Shown: in pieces, positions 1-8,478 of the stretch
Position numbering within the stretch: position 1 is the first letter of the stretch
How the letters are laid out: the number at the start of each line of letters is the position of its first letter
Assembly (NCBI RefSeq): GCF_000012325.1
Contig: NC_003910.7
Span: forward strand, 3,534,001 to 3,598,000
DNA from: Colwellia psychrerythraea 34H
GTDB lineage: Bacteria; Pseudomonadota; Gammaproteobacteria; Enterobacterales; Alteromonadaceae
Direction of reading: 5' to 3'
DNA: 64,000 nucleotides
The notes under the pieces: model-generated
What the model was told of the DNA's origin: nothing
The model's input: only the letters and a program-made list of their open reading frames with translations
Database searches by the model: none
Translations under genes and position numbers: made by a program

Positions 1-318
1 GTGCCGGTATTTTTAATTAGCTTACGCGCTGGTGGTGTAGGTTTGAACTTAACAGCAGCCGATACGGTTATTCATTTTGATCCTTGGTGGAACCCAGCAG
101 TAGAAAACCAAGCCACTGATAGAGCTTATCGAATTGGACAAAACAAACCTGTGTTTGTTTACAAATTGATTATTGAAAACTCTATAGAAGAAAAGATTCA
201 AAAAATTCAGCAAAACAAAGCCGAACTCGCCAAAGCCTTGCTATCTGAAGAAGTCAGTGATAATAAGCTGAGTTTAACTGACGATATCTTGGACTCGCTA
301 CTTACACCACTGAGCTAG
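1..318 (+). CDS. SNF2-family DEAD/DEAH helicase, C-terminal end (partial)
   Basis: This is the last ~105 residues of a Swi2/Snf2-type ATPase whose 5' part lies outside the window. Helicase motif V ([12 protein letters not shown]) and motif VI ([11 protein letters not shown], with the arginine finger) are followed by the usual C-terminal brace reading [12 protein letters not shown]. The reading frame is open from base 1, so the GTG there is not the real start. Bacterial SNF2 proteins are dsDNA translocases that remodel protein-DNA complexes; the target here cannot be read. It converges on the buf operon, with a hairpin terminator in between. Confidence 0.9.
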   Translation: MPVFLISLRAGGVGLNLTAADTVIHFDPWWNPAVENQATDRAYRIGQNKPVFVYKLIIENSIEEKIQKIQQNKAELAKALLSEEVSDNKLSLTDDILDSLLTPLS

Positions 319-349
319 AGACGAGCTAGAACTAAGTGAGTAGAAACAT

Positions 350-378
350 AAAGACCGATACAATTAGTATCGGTCTTT
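350..378. terminator. Bidirectional intrinsic terminator
   Basis: An 11-bp perfect stem (AAAGACCGATA / TATCGGTCTTT) with a 7-nt loop lies between the converging helicase and bufC genes. The A/T ends of the arms give a U-run on either strand. Confidence 0.8.
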
Positions 379-394
379 ATCGATAACTTATACG

Positions 395-1198
395 TCACTG
401 CTGAAGAAATTCTTGTTTTATTAATATGCCATCATCTAGCCATCTTAGTAGATAATTTAAGGCCACTTGGCTAGCTTGCTCTTCACTCACTTCTTCGAGT
501 AAAAAGTCACATAAAGCGGTAAAACTCGCACCATTTAAAATCATAGTGATCAGGTTATATTCTTGCTGTGGCAAGGAACGAAATTGCGTTAGGCGATCAT
601 TATTTCGCCAAAGCAACCAATCACTATGCTGCGTTTTTGCTGGCTCAGGTGATTGCTCCTGTTTTAGCGCTTGCCAAGTTTCCACACTATTGTAATGAAA
701 GTGCGCCAGTTGAACACTTGGGTGAAAACGAAAAACTAAATCAGGCCAATGTTCAGGCGGCGTATTTGCGAGTAAGTCACGGGTAAATCGCTTTGCGTCA
801 GCCGCGTCAAATGCCACCATAAGTAAGCGTTCAAAATGGGCTAATTCGCTAATAATAGGATGATCTTTAAATGGCACGTTATTGGCTAAAAACAATGGTA
901 ATTTATCAGCGTAATATCTAAGCGAGGTATTATCAGACGGGTAAGCATTAATATAACCTAAGACCATTTGATCAAATAAATCATCACCAAGGAAAAAACC
1001 TAACATTTCATGGTCGTTTTCAATGGTTTCTTTCAGTCTTGCTTGGTAAGCGTTCTTGTATATATGAAGACGAACATCACGGGTAATACTGCCGTGGTCC
1101 TTAATCTGCTCCATAATATTAGTCGTGACCTTGGGGTCGTCATCGACTAAATAATCAATTAATTTTTGCTGTAATGATGCTAACGGTAATTTATCCAC
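395..1198 (-). CDS. bufC: BufC/HvfC-like DUF2063 partner protein
   Basis: A 267-aa protein with an N-terminal DUF2063 (HvfC/BufC) domain. In the family it acts as the recognition partner that presents the precursor peptide to the DUF692 iron oxidase. The N-terminal helical segment (SLQQKLIDYLVDD ... VRLHIYKNAYQARL) and the later LAHFERLL segment are typical. It starts directly after bufB ends (stop and start adjacent at 1198/1199), so the two are translationally linked. It is the last gene of the three-gene operon and ends before the 350-378 terminator. The family call is strong. The modification chemistry is inferred from the family, not visible here. Confidence 0.85.
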   Translation of the reverse strand: MDKLPLASLQQKLIDYLVDDDPKVTTNIMEQIKDHGSITRDVRLHIYKNAYQARLKETIENDHEMLGFFLGDDLFDQMVLGYINAYPSDNTSLRYYADKLPLFLANNVPFKDHPIISELAHFERLLMVAFDAADAKRFTRDLLANTPPEHWPDLVFRFHPSVQLAHFHYNSVETWQALKQEQSPEPAKTQHSDWLLWRNNDRLTQFRSLPQQEYNLITMILNGASFTALCDFLLEEVSEEQASQVALNYLLRWLDDGILIKQEFLQQ

Positions 1199-2140
1199 TT
1201 ACGTTACTACCTCCCGTTGCTTCACTCGCTCCAATTGACCTAAAGTATCGTAAGCAATGTTCCGTGCGGTTTCAACTTCAGCTAATAGCTCAGCCAGCGG
1301 CGGAATATTATCATCGCGTTCAATCATAGTGCTTACCCAACCAAACCTTTGTAATGCTTGTTTATATAGAGCCCAAACAGGATCAGCAACTGGGTGGTCA
1401 TGGGTATCAATAACGTAATTTCCGTAATCAGTATGACCCGCTAAATGAAATTGCTTGACCTTGTCTTTGTCGATACCTTCAAGATAATCTTGTGGGTCAA
1501 ATTCATGATTTCGTGCGCTGACATATATATTATTTATATCTAACAAAATGTTACAGCCTGAGCGACGAGCAACATTATTGAAAAAGTCCCATTCACTCAT
1601 TTCAGATTCTTTATAAGTAATGTAGCTAGATAGGTTTTCTAAAAGGATAGGACGGCCTAAAAAATTTTGAACTTGGTCAACACGATCGCAAACATGATTT
1701 AATGCTTCGTCGTTATACGGTAAAGGCAATAGGTCATGACTGTTCGTTTGATTAACGCCTGTCCAACAAAGATGGTCTGAAATCCATTGTGGCTGTAGTT
1801 CGTTTACCAGGACTTTTAACTGCCGTAAATACTGCATATTTAACGGATCAGTTGAACCAATAGACAACGAGACACCGTGCATCACCATAGGATAAAGCTC
1901 ACGGATTGCGTGTAAATAGTGTTTGGGTTTACCACCGTCTACCATAAAATTTTCAGAGACAACTTCAAACCAATCAATATTGGGTTTAGTTGCTAGCACA
2001 TCTTGAAAATGATCTGTTCTTAGTCCTAAACCAAAGCCGAGGAAATCATCAGGTGGAGCGATACCGTCAACAGCGCTAGAGAGTGAATACTCTCTAGCGC
2101 TAGCTTGATTTGTTATCAAGTTATGAACCAACAGTGCCAC
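1199..2140 (-). CDS. bufB: BufB-like DUF692 multinuclear iron oxidase (MNIO), TIM barrel
   Basis: A 313-aa DUF692 enzyme, the MbnB-like family that uses a di-/tri-iron centre to convert cysteines of a precursor peptide into thiooxazole or oxazolone/thioamide groups. Expected metal-site segments are present in order: DHLCW, LLENLSSYI, LLDINNIYVSA, HLAGH, DTHDHPV and IERDDN. The assigned start is a GTG overlapping the end of bufA2 by 20 nt. The ribosome site is weak and no ATG is available upstream of the conserved FGLGLRTDHF segment, so the exact start is uncertain (in-frame TTG codons lie slightly downstream). A perfect stem-loop (2072-2101) lies inside its first ~25 codons and may keep enzyme output below precursor output. 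Confidence 0.88.
   Translation of the reverse strand: MALLVHNLITNQASAREYSLSSAVDGIAPPDDFLGFGLGLRTDHFQDVLATKPNIDWFEVVSENFMVDGGKPKHYLHAIRELYPMVMHGVSLSIGSTDPLNMQYLRQLKVLVNELQPQWISDHLCWTGVNQTNSHDLLPLPYNDEALNHVCDRVDQVQNFLGRPILLENLSSYITYKESEMSEWDFFNNVARRSGCNILLDINNIYVSARNHEFDPQDYLEGIDKDKVKQFHLAGHTDYGNYVIDTHDHPVADPVWALYKQALQRFGWVSTMIERDDNIPPLAELLAEVETARNIAYDTLGQLERVKQREVVT
2072..2101 (-). promoter_or_regulatory. Perfect 13-bp stem-loop at the bufA2/bufB boundary
   Basis: The arms AGCGCTAGAGAGT and ACTCTCTAGCGCT pair perfectly around a 4-nt loop. It lies 20 nt downstream of the bufA2 stop, within the 5' coding part of bufB. No U-run follows on the minus strand, so it is not a classical terminator. 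A role in mRNA stability or in translational damping of bufB is inferred. Confidence 0.6.
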
Positions 2141-2594
2141 CTACATCATCACAAGTTTGTGCTGGTAACGCGACAAAACCATGGCCTTTACATGCGGCTT
2201 GACCTTTACACGCATTTTCAGCAGTTTTACAGTCGTTATGACCATTACATTTATTGACGCCGTAACAATGAGTCAACTCAGCAGTATCAACTACGCCACG
2301 CCAATCGTCTTGTACATTACCGCCAATGTCGTCACAGGTTTTAGTCGACATAGCAACAAAACCATGGCCTTTACAAACCGCTTGTCCCTTACAGGCATTT
2401 TCAGCCGTTTTACAGTCGTTATGACCATTACATTTATTCACGCCGTAACAATGCGCCATTTCAACCGTATTGGTTGCGCTAGTTTTAGCTGTTTTAGTAC
2501 TTGAGTCGCCTGCAACTGCAGTACATCCCATTAAACCAGCAACGGCTAGTGCTACCGCGGTACCTTGAAGTTTTGTTTTAGTGCTCTGATTCAT
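2121..2594 (-). CDS. bufA2: BufA2-type bufferin precursor with duplicated Cys-rich core
   Basis: A 157-aa exported precursor peptide. Residues 1-29 form a signal peptide with a possible lipobox (LMGC, Cys24), although Met at -2 is unusual. Two near-identical modules follow, each with six cysteines: C49, C55, C61, C68, C74, C87 and C110, C116, C122, C129, C135, C148. The period is 61 residues. Residues 48-81 and 109-142 differ at one position. Each module reads HCYGVNKCNGHNDC, then ENACKGQ, then CKGHGFVA, the BufA2 signature. Family members normally carry one such module and are thought to sequester copper after cysteine modification. A good ribosome site (GGGAG, 6 nt from ATG) sets the start. 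It is the first gene of bufA2-bufB-bufC. Metal specificity here is inferred. Confidence 0.87.
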   Translation of the reverse strand: MNQSTKTKLQGTAVALAVAGLMGCTAVAGDSSTKTAKTSATNTVEMAHCYGVNKCNGHNDCKTAENACKGQAVCKGHGFVAMSTKTCDDIGGNVQDDWRGVVDTAELTHCYGVNKCNGHNDCKTAENACKGQAACKGHGFVALPAQTCDDVGGTVGS

Positions 2595-3188
2595 TGTATT
2601 CTCCCATTAGTTTTTAGTTATAGATCAGGCCACATTTTGCTTTAAGCTAAGTTACATATGAATCATGTTCAGTTTAAATAAAAATATTGCCTACAGCACC
2701 TTTAATCTTAGTTCAAGATCATCATTTTCTTAAAATAATTATGACCAATTATAAAAGTAACCACCTAATTTGACCTGTTAATGTCTTTATAACTTTCAAT
2801 TTTTATCTGAATAATTATTTTATATTTTTTGAAATTTTAATGAGATTGTCCCGTTCGACCGGTAAAATAAATTGATTGAAAAAGGTGTTTGATGACCTTA
2901 TAAACGAGGACATTTTAATATCGTGAAGTGAGTATTAGGAAATATTCACAGAGCTAACAAATGAGGGAAACTATAACTTAATGCACTGATTGATAATAAC
3001 TTATCTAATAAAAACAAAACTAGAGTCATTATGAAAATCCATTATATTCAAGATCAATGTAGTTAACTCAAGATCTTAACGTAAATGTTATGTTCGAGGT
3101 CACTATCAAAGTTCCATTACTTTTTAGGAACTGGCCCTCCGATTAAACATTACGGGGATAACGTCCATAAGCTAGGTACTTAGATACG
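2595..3188. other. Intergenic region upstream of the buf operon
   Basis: These 594 A/T-rich bases lie upstream of bufA2 and downstream of the antiporter stop. They must carry the buf promoter. I found no convincing sigma-70 pair, ECF-type promoter, tRNA or ORF. Confidence 0.5.
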
Positions 3189-4400
3189 TTAAATGTTGAG
3201 TTTTTTAACTAACAGTGGAGTTGTTGTTGCTTGAACAATGAGAGTGAAAAGTACAATGCCAAAGCCAATAGATTGAATAGTCCACCAATAGGGTAACTCG
3301 GTTGGCAATGACAAAACTAATGCAATGGTGACCGCTCCGCGTAATCCCCCCCAGATCATGATGGGTGGATATTTACGGTTAATAGGCTGTCCCACAATGA
3401 CCTGATTTAACCATACTGAACAATAGACTGCGATGACTCGCGCAATAAAAGCCCCCACTATTGCTAATATTATGGCTAGCCACATTTGAGTAAACATATT
3501 AAGACTGACCACTAATCCCAACAAGACAAAAACAAAAATATTGGCAATGAAACCAAGTGACTCCCATATATTGTGCAAACCGGTGTGAACATCCTTTAGC
3601 TGATCCTGTGCTGATTTTTTAAAAAGTAATGCAGCAAACATAACTGCCACAATACCTGAGACATGAAATAAGTGCTCCGCGATGTAAAAGGTCCCATAAG
3701 CTAGAAACAGTGTAATAACCACCATATGTGGCACAGATGTATCAATTATTTTAACTAACAGTGCTGCAATATATCCAAATACACTACCCACAATAATGCC
3801 GCCAAAAAATACTTTGCTAAACGTGATAATGGCAGACGTCAAGTCTGGCTCACTTTGACCTAAAGCAATGCTGAGAATAATACTAAATAAAACAATCGCC
3901 GTTGCATCATTAAATAAGCTCTCCCCTTCAATTAACACGTTTAAATCATCAGGCGCTTTCAACGCTTTCAATTGACCAACCACAGCAACCGGGTCCGTTG
4001 CTGATATAACAACACCCGTTAATAATGCCGCGATGAAAGGAAAACCTGAATGAGCGATACCAAAATAAAGGAAAACAGCGATAACAAGCGTAGAAATGAT
4101 CAAACCAAGCGTCGCAAGCGTTAGTACGTTGGGTAAATATTTGAATAAGAGTTTACTGTTCAAAGCAAAAGCCGCTTCAAATATTAATACTGGCAGCAAT
4201 ATAAATAACATCAAATCCTGAAAATTACTCGCTCTCACGCCGGTATCTATGCCAAATGCTACCGTGAACAAGGACAGAAAAAACCCGAGTACAACTAATA
4301 ATAAGGTGTAGGGTATGCGTATAAAACGAGCGAGAATAATGGCAAACACGCCAACAGCTAAAATAAGCAAGGTAATAGAAACAATCATATGAATATTCAT
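3189..4400 (-). CDS. Na+(K+)/H+ antiporter, CPA1/NhaP type
   Basis: A 403-aa inner-membrane protein with about 12 hydrophobic segments and no long cytoplasmic tail. CPA1 hallmarks are SATDPVAVV (133-141), the FNDA segment (163-166, with the transport Asp) and GGLRGAVTIAL near the C-terminus. It exchanges external protons for internal Na+ or K+ in pH and salt homeostasis. The shortness suggests the NhaP-type core without RCK or other regulatory domains. It is transcribed alone. Ion preference cannot be read from sequence. Confidence 0.88.
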   Translation of the reverse strand: MNIHMIVSITLLILAVGVFAIILARFIRIPYTLLLVVLGFFLSLFTVAFGIDTGVRASNFQDLMLFILLPVLIFEAAFALNSKLLFKYLPNVLTLATLGLIISTLVIAVFLYFGIAHSGFPFIAALLTGVVISATDPVAVVGQLKALKAPDDLNVLIEGESLFNDATAIVLFSIILSIALGQSEPDLTSAIITFSKVFFGGIIVGSVFGYIAALLVKIIDTSVPHMVVITLFLAYGTFYIAEHLFHVSGIVAVMFAALLFKKSAQDQLKDVHTGLHNIWESLGFIANIFVFVLLGLVVSLNMFTQMWLAIILAIVGAFIARVIAVYCSVWLNQVIVGQPINRKYPPIMIWGGLRGAVTIALVLSLPTELPYWWTIQSIGFGIVLFTLIVQATTTPLLVKKLNI

Positions 4401-4531
4401 AGCTTATTATCCCCTTCTTGATTATTACCAAGTGGTTCGATTCTTTATGAGGTATAGCTAAGCTTAGTCGATATAGGAAAATACATCGATTGAGGAGTAG
4501 GTGTTGAGTGTTTTTTGAATTTTTTTAAGTA

Positions 4532-4560
4532 TAAAAAAAGCTTCAATAGTATTGAAGCTT
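4532..4560 (-). terminator. Intrinsic terminator after the isochorismatase-fold gene
   Basis: A 10-bp stem (AAGCTTCAAT / ATTGAAGCTT) with a 3-nt loop. On the minus strand it is followed by a run of seven U, about 45 nt after the stop at 4606. Confidence 0.85.
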
Positions 4561-4605
4561 GGGGAGTCAGTGTTTTAATCGATATATAACTAGGCGTTCA
4601 TATCA

Positions 4606-5157
4606 CTACTTAATTAAGACAAGTATTTCTTTAAATACAGGGGTTCGACAGTCTTTAACCAGTTCAAATAAACACATTTCCAATCCCGTTAACTCAACGC
4701 CATTGTTAACAAGTTTGTTTATGGCTAAATTTTTATTATCGAGCTCACGAGAAGAAACACAGTCTGAAACGATTTGTACTTCATATCCCATACGTTTTAA
4801 ACTGATCGCGGTTTGATACACACAAATATGTGCTTCAATACCACAAACAATCCATGTATCAACGTTAGTGGCTTTAACTGCTTCAATAAATTGAGCGTTT
4901 TCACAACCATCAAAGGTATATTTTATAATGGGCTCTTGATGACCAGTAGGAGAACTAAGTAGCGAACTCAATTCATCAACTGTTGGGCCAATTTTTTCTG
5001 GGTTTTGTTCAAGCCATAAAATCGGTAAATCAAGGGCTTGGACCCCTTTGATGAGCTTTTCACAATTTGACACAAGCGCATCACTATCATGAACTAAACG
5101 CGTTAATTTCCCTTGTATGTCGACAACAATCAGACCGGTACTTTCTTTTTTTAACAT
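4606..5157 (-). CDS. Isochorismatase-fold cysteine hydrolase
   Basis: A 183-aa cytoplasmic hydrolase of the isochorismatase-like superfamily. The catalytic triad is visible as Asp13 (VVDIQ), Lys79 and Cys112 (CGIEAHICV). The short length and the IVCGIEAHICV segment resemble YcaC-like hydrolases of unknown substrate rather than true isochorismatase. No siderophore genes are adjacent. It is single-cistron with its own terminator. The physiological substrate is unknown. Confidence 0.82.
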   Translation of the reverse strand: MLKKESTGLIVVDIQGKLTRLVHDSDALVSNCEKLIKGVQALDLPILWLEQNPEKIGPTVDELSSLLSSPTGHQEPIIKYTFDGCENAQFIEAVKATNVDTWIVCGIEAHICVYQTAISLKRMGYEVQIVSDCVSSRELDNKNLAINKLVNNGVELTGLEMCLFELVKDCRTPVFKEILVLIK

Positions 5158-5317
5158 AATTAGCTCCTTGGGTTATCACTTATAATGTCCCTTTAGACGG
5201 ACAAATACTCGTTATTATTTGTAAAGATACATAAATAAAACGAATATATGTTTGCTTTCATGACCTTATTGGCAACCTTTATTTCCTTGCAGAAAAACTC
5301 TAAGTTGCCCGTGTTCC

Positions 5318-5815
5318 CTATTTCTTAGGTGCCATAGTATCTGGCATCAATACTGCGATAACTTGTCCTTTTGAGCAAATAACACCAGCAGCCGATAAGG
5401 TTATATCAACGACAATTTTACGGTCTTTAACTTGACTAAAACGACCAATTAATTCCAACTCAACGCCCTGTGGTGTTGGTGCTAAGAAACTAACATTCAA
5501 CGCACCAGTGACAAATCGTAATGTAGGTGAACTACCCATTTCACGATTTTGTGCAAGGTAAGCCATAGCTGAGGCACTGCCAGTACCATGACAATCAATC
5601 AATGAGGCTGTCATGCCACCATAAACAAAACCAGGAATAGCGGTGAAAATATCAGACGGAGTAAAACGAGCAATAGTTACGCTAGCTAACAAATCATTCT
5701 TATCAATATGCTGCCAGTAACTTTTTAATTGGTGACCGTCTTGGTTGTTTTTACCACAACCATAACAATGGCTTAATTCTTCAGGGTAACAATCTTGGAA
5801 AGCTTGTTCGTTCAT
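5318..5815 (-). CDS. PaaI-family hot-dog acyl-CoA thioesterase
   Basis: A 165-aa single hot-dog domain. The N-terminal HCYGCGKNN motif and the central YGGMTASLIDCHGTGSA segment are typical of PaaI/4HBT-like thioesterases, which hydrolyse aryl- or acyl-CoA esters. It lies downstream of a PaaK-like CoA ligase in the same orientation (136-nt gap) and could clear dead-end CoA thioesters made by that pathway. The start has an AAGGA ribosome site. Substrate is inferred from context only. Confidence 0.82.
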   Translation of the reverse strand: MNEQAFQDCYPEELSHCYGCGKNNQDGHQLKSYWQHIDKNDLLASVTIARFTPSDIFTAIPGFVYGGMTASLIDCHGTGSASAMAYLAQNREMGSSPTLRFVTGALNVSFLAPTPQGVELELIGRFSQVKDRKIVVDITLSAAGVICSKGQVIAVLMPDTMAPKK

Positions 5816-5951
5816 AAAAATCCTTATTTAATTTGATAAGAGCATAGGCAAATAAGTGATAAAAATTTGCCTATGTTGCTGGCTTTACGATTATTTCACT
5901 TTTGATAAAGTGAGAGATAAAGCCGTTGCTAAAAAGATTAGTAACGCAAAC

Positions 5952-7202
5952 TTAGCCAATAGGTCGTAAGTCATCAATGACTTTGCCATCATCTGCTAAA
6001 GTGCCTACCGCAACCAACTCAACCGCACCGTTAAGTTTGGTTGTTTTTTTCAAGCTGCTGCTAATATTCTCAATTGCACCGGCAATATCAGCCTCAGAAT
6101 AGCCGCTACTATCTAATTCACATTGTAAGTTCATTTGGTCATTATAATTAACCTGAGTTACTGACAAACGCATTTTAGCGATGTGAGGATAGGCTTGTCG
6201 TACTTGCTCTATTTGCTCTGCATGCACGAACATACCTTTAATTTTAGTCGTTTGGTCTGCGCGACCCAACCAACCTTTAATACACATATTAGTCCGACCA
6301 CAAGCACTTTCACTTGATTTCACTGCAGACAAATCTCCAGTAGCGAAACGAATAAGTGGATAATCTACATTAAAGCTGGTGACAACAACTTCACCTATTT
6401 CGCCATCCGCAACAGGCTCTAAAGTACCTGGACGGACAATTTCTACCAATAAATCTTCAGCAATAATAAAACCATCATCACTTTTAGATTCAAAACCAAT
6501 GAGGCCAACATCTGCACTAGCATAGGCTTGTAAGGTGTTAATACCAGCAGCATCAAATTCAGCTCTAAGTCCTTTAGGAAGCGCTTCGCCTGTAACTAAC
6601 GCTTTAGTAACACTTGAAATATCTCGATTTTCAGCTTTAGCTTTATCGAGTAAAATCTTCAGGAATGATGGTGTACCGCTATAACCTTGAGGTTTTAAAT
6701 GCTCAATGATGTCGAGCTGCTGCTCAGTTTGCCCAGGCCCTGCTGGAATAACCACACAACCACAAGCTCTAGCGCCTGAATCAAGAATAAATCCGCCGGG
6801 TGTTAAGTGATAAGACAAACAATTTTGCACTATATCACCAGCTCTAAATCCAGCAGCATAAAATGCTTGGCCTAAACGCCACCAATCATCACTGGTATTT
6901 TCAGGATCATAAATAGGTCCTGGTGATTGAAAAATTCTGCCTATGTTAGCCTTGTTAGCATTTAAACCACCCAGTGGTGAATTTTTTGCTTGTAGCTTCA
7001 TTAAGTCTGATTTACGCGTAATGGGAAGTTGCGCAAGCAATTCTCGGCTAGTAATTTTATCAGCATCTATATGCTGTAAAATTTGCCCATAATGCTGACA
7101 TTCTTGCTTCGCATAGGTGATAAAAGAAGGTAAACGCTCTAATAGAGACTGCTCACGTAACTCAGGGTTTTGACATTCTCTTTCGTAAAAATATTGTTTC
7201 AT
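5952..7202 (-). CDS. PaaK-like phenylacetate-CoA ligase family protein (atypical P-loop)
   Basis: A 416-aa adenylate-forming enzyme of the phenylacetate-CoA ligase family. The central and C-terminal features are present: YASADVGLIGFE, LIRFATGDLS, and the hinge/C-domain with GWLGRADQTTKIKGMFVHAEQ. Where canonical PaaK carries a Ser/Thr/Gly-rich phosphate loop (SSGTTG), this protein reads FQSPGPIYDP, so the loop has diverged. The family activates aryl or acyl acids to CoA thioesters with ATP. It follows the Liv-type transporter genes in the same direction, suggesting it activates the imported acid. Substrate is unknown. Confidence 0.8.
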   Translation of the reverse strand: MKQYFYERECQNPELREQSLLERLPSFITYAKQECQHYGQILQHIDADKITSRELLAQLPITRKSDLMKLQAKNSPLGGLNANKANIGRIFQSPGPIYDPENTSDDWWRLGQAFYAAGFRAGDIVQNCLSYHLTPGGFILDSGARACGCVVIPAGPGQTEQQLDIIEHLKPQGYSGTPSFLKILLDKAKAENRDISSVTKALVTGEALPKGLRAEFDAAGINTLQAYASADVGLIGFESKSDDGFIIAEDLLVEIVRPGTLEPVADGEIGEVVVTSFNVDYPLIRFATGDLSAVKSSESACGRTNMCIKGWLGRADQTTKIKGMFVHAEQIEQVRQAYPHIAKMRLSVTQVNYNDQMNLQCELDSSGYSEADIAGAIENISSSLKKTTKLNGAVELVAVGTLADDGKVIDDLRPIG

Positions 7203-7419
7203 GGTAACTCGATTATTTAGAAATATGATAATTTATAAATATGAAAACGTTAATTTTTCATGTACTTTTTTATATCGTTTTGCTTTTACTACTTCACGTA
7301 CTTTCAGAAAGAAGTCAGTTCATTCGAGTTTTAGGAGACAGCGCGGAGCTTACGATAGTAAGTGAGCACTTTCGACAACAAAATCAAGTGAAATGGAAAT
7401 AGTCTGGAATGTACGTGGC

Positions 7420-8241
7420 TTATAACCAACGCTTACGTCTTTTATAAGATTTTAAGTTTTTAAAGCTTTTACGTTCTTCGTTGCCGCCACCTAAATAGAA
7501 TTCTTTAACATCTTCATTGCTAAGTAATTGCTCTTGAGTACCATCAAGTACAATTTTACCTGACTCCATAATGTACCCGTAATCAGCAGCCCTTATTGCA
7601 TAGTTAGCATTCTGCTCAACTAACAACATGGTAATACCCTGATCTTTATTAATTTTTTTAATAATACCAAATACTTCTTTAACCAGTAATGGTGATAAAC
7701 CCATGGATGGCTCATCTAAACAAATCATTTTAGGACGAGCCATTAATGCTCTACCTATGGCTAACATTTGTTGCTCACCACCTGATAAATAACCGGCTAG
7801 ACCTGTACGTTCTTTTAAACGTGGGAAATAATTAAACACCATTTCAAGATCTTGATTTATTTGTGAATCATTACGTGTATAAGCACCTAATTTTAGGTTT
7901 TCAATCGAGGTCATATCTTCGATAATACGACGACCTTCCATCACCTGGATCAGACCACTACGTACAACATCTTCACCATTTTTCTTATCTATGCGCTCGC
8001 CCATAAAGGTAATATCACCTTTAGTCACTTCACCATATTCTGATTTAAGTAGGCCTGAAATTGCTTTTAATGTTGTTGATTTACCTGCGCCATTAGGACC
8101 AAGTAACGTTACAACGTCTCCTTCTGGGACATCTAATGTTACCCCTCGAAGTACTTGAATAACTTCGTCATAAACCACTTCAATGTTATTAACCGATAAC
8201 ATTGGTGTAGCTGTTTGAATTTTTGCTGCCGCCTGTGACAT
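7420..8241 (-). CDS. ABC transporter ATPase, LivF type
   Basis: A 273-aa cytoplasmic ATPase of the branched-chain amino-acid (HAAT) ABC family. Walker A is GPNGAGKST, the signature is YLSGGEQQM, Walker B is MICLDEPSMGL, and the switch His is replaced by the family-typical LLVEQNA region. The C-terminus has an extra basic tail (KSFKNLKSYKRRKR). It pairs with LivG at 14099-14908. Adjacent ligases and the porin suggest import of an organic acid rather than amino acids. Confidence 0.88.
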   Translation of the reverse strand: MSQAAAKIQTATPMLSVNNIEVVYDEVIQVLRGVTLDVPEGDVVTLLGPNGAGKSTTLKAISGLLKSEYGEVTKGDITFMGERIDKKNGEDVVRSGLIQVMEGRRIIEDMTSIENLKLGAYTRNDSQINQDLEMVFNYFPRLKERTGLAGYLSGGEQQMLAIGRALMARPKMICLDEPSMGLSPLLVKEVFGIIKKINKDQGITMLLVEQNANYAIRAADYGYIMESGKIVLDGTQEQLLSNEDVKEFYLGGGNEERKSFKNLKSYKRRKRWL

Positions 8242-8370
8242 ACATCTATACTCCGTTAAAACTATAACTACCCAACTTATGCAAGCTGAATAGTTATCAG
8301 GTAATTAAAAATATACTTGCCTAATTTTTATTGTCTCAATAATAAATTAGGTTTTGATCCTCTAAATAAT

Positions 8371-8465
8371 TGGTGCAGTAGTGAAGCCGTCGAGTTGCGA
8401 GCCACATGAACTTAGTACACTAAGTGATTGTGGCGAGCAATGACGACAATAAAGCTACGGTGCCA
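8371..8465. repeat. 95-nt imperfect palindrome between binding-protein gene and livF
   Basis: The two halves are imperfect reverse complements. They match at the outer TGGTGC / GTGCCA ends, an inner GCCACA / TGTGGC pair and a central CTTAGT / ACTAAG. It starts 14 nt after the binding-protein stop. It could stabilise that message relative to livF, or be a dispersed REP-like element. Confidence 0.6.
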
Positions 8466-8478
8466 AGTATGACGAGGA

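Noticed and set aside
2181..2504. 107-aa plus-strand frame over bufA2
   Set aside because: Antisense shadow of the duplicated Cys-rich core. Its internal repetition only mirrors bufA2.
2595..3188. ECF-sigma promoter for the buf operon
   Set aside because: I looked for a GTAAC-type -35 with a suitable -10 on the minus strand and found no convincing pair.
4606..5157. True isochorismatase of siderophore synthesis
   Set aside because: No aryl carrier domain and no siderophore biosynthesis genes nearby; only the hydrolase fold and triad are supported.
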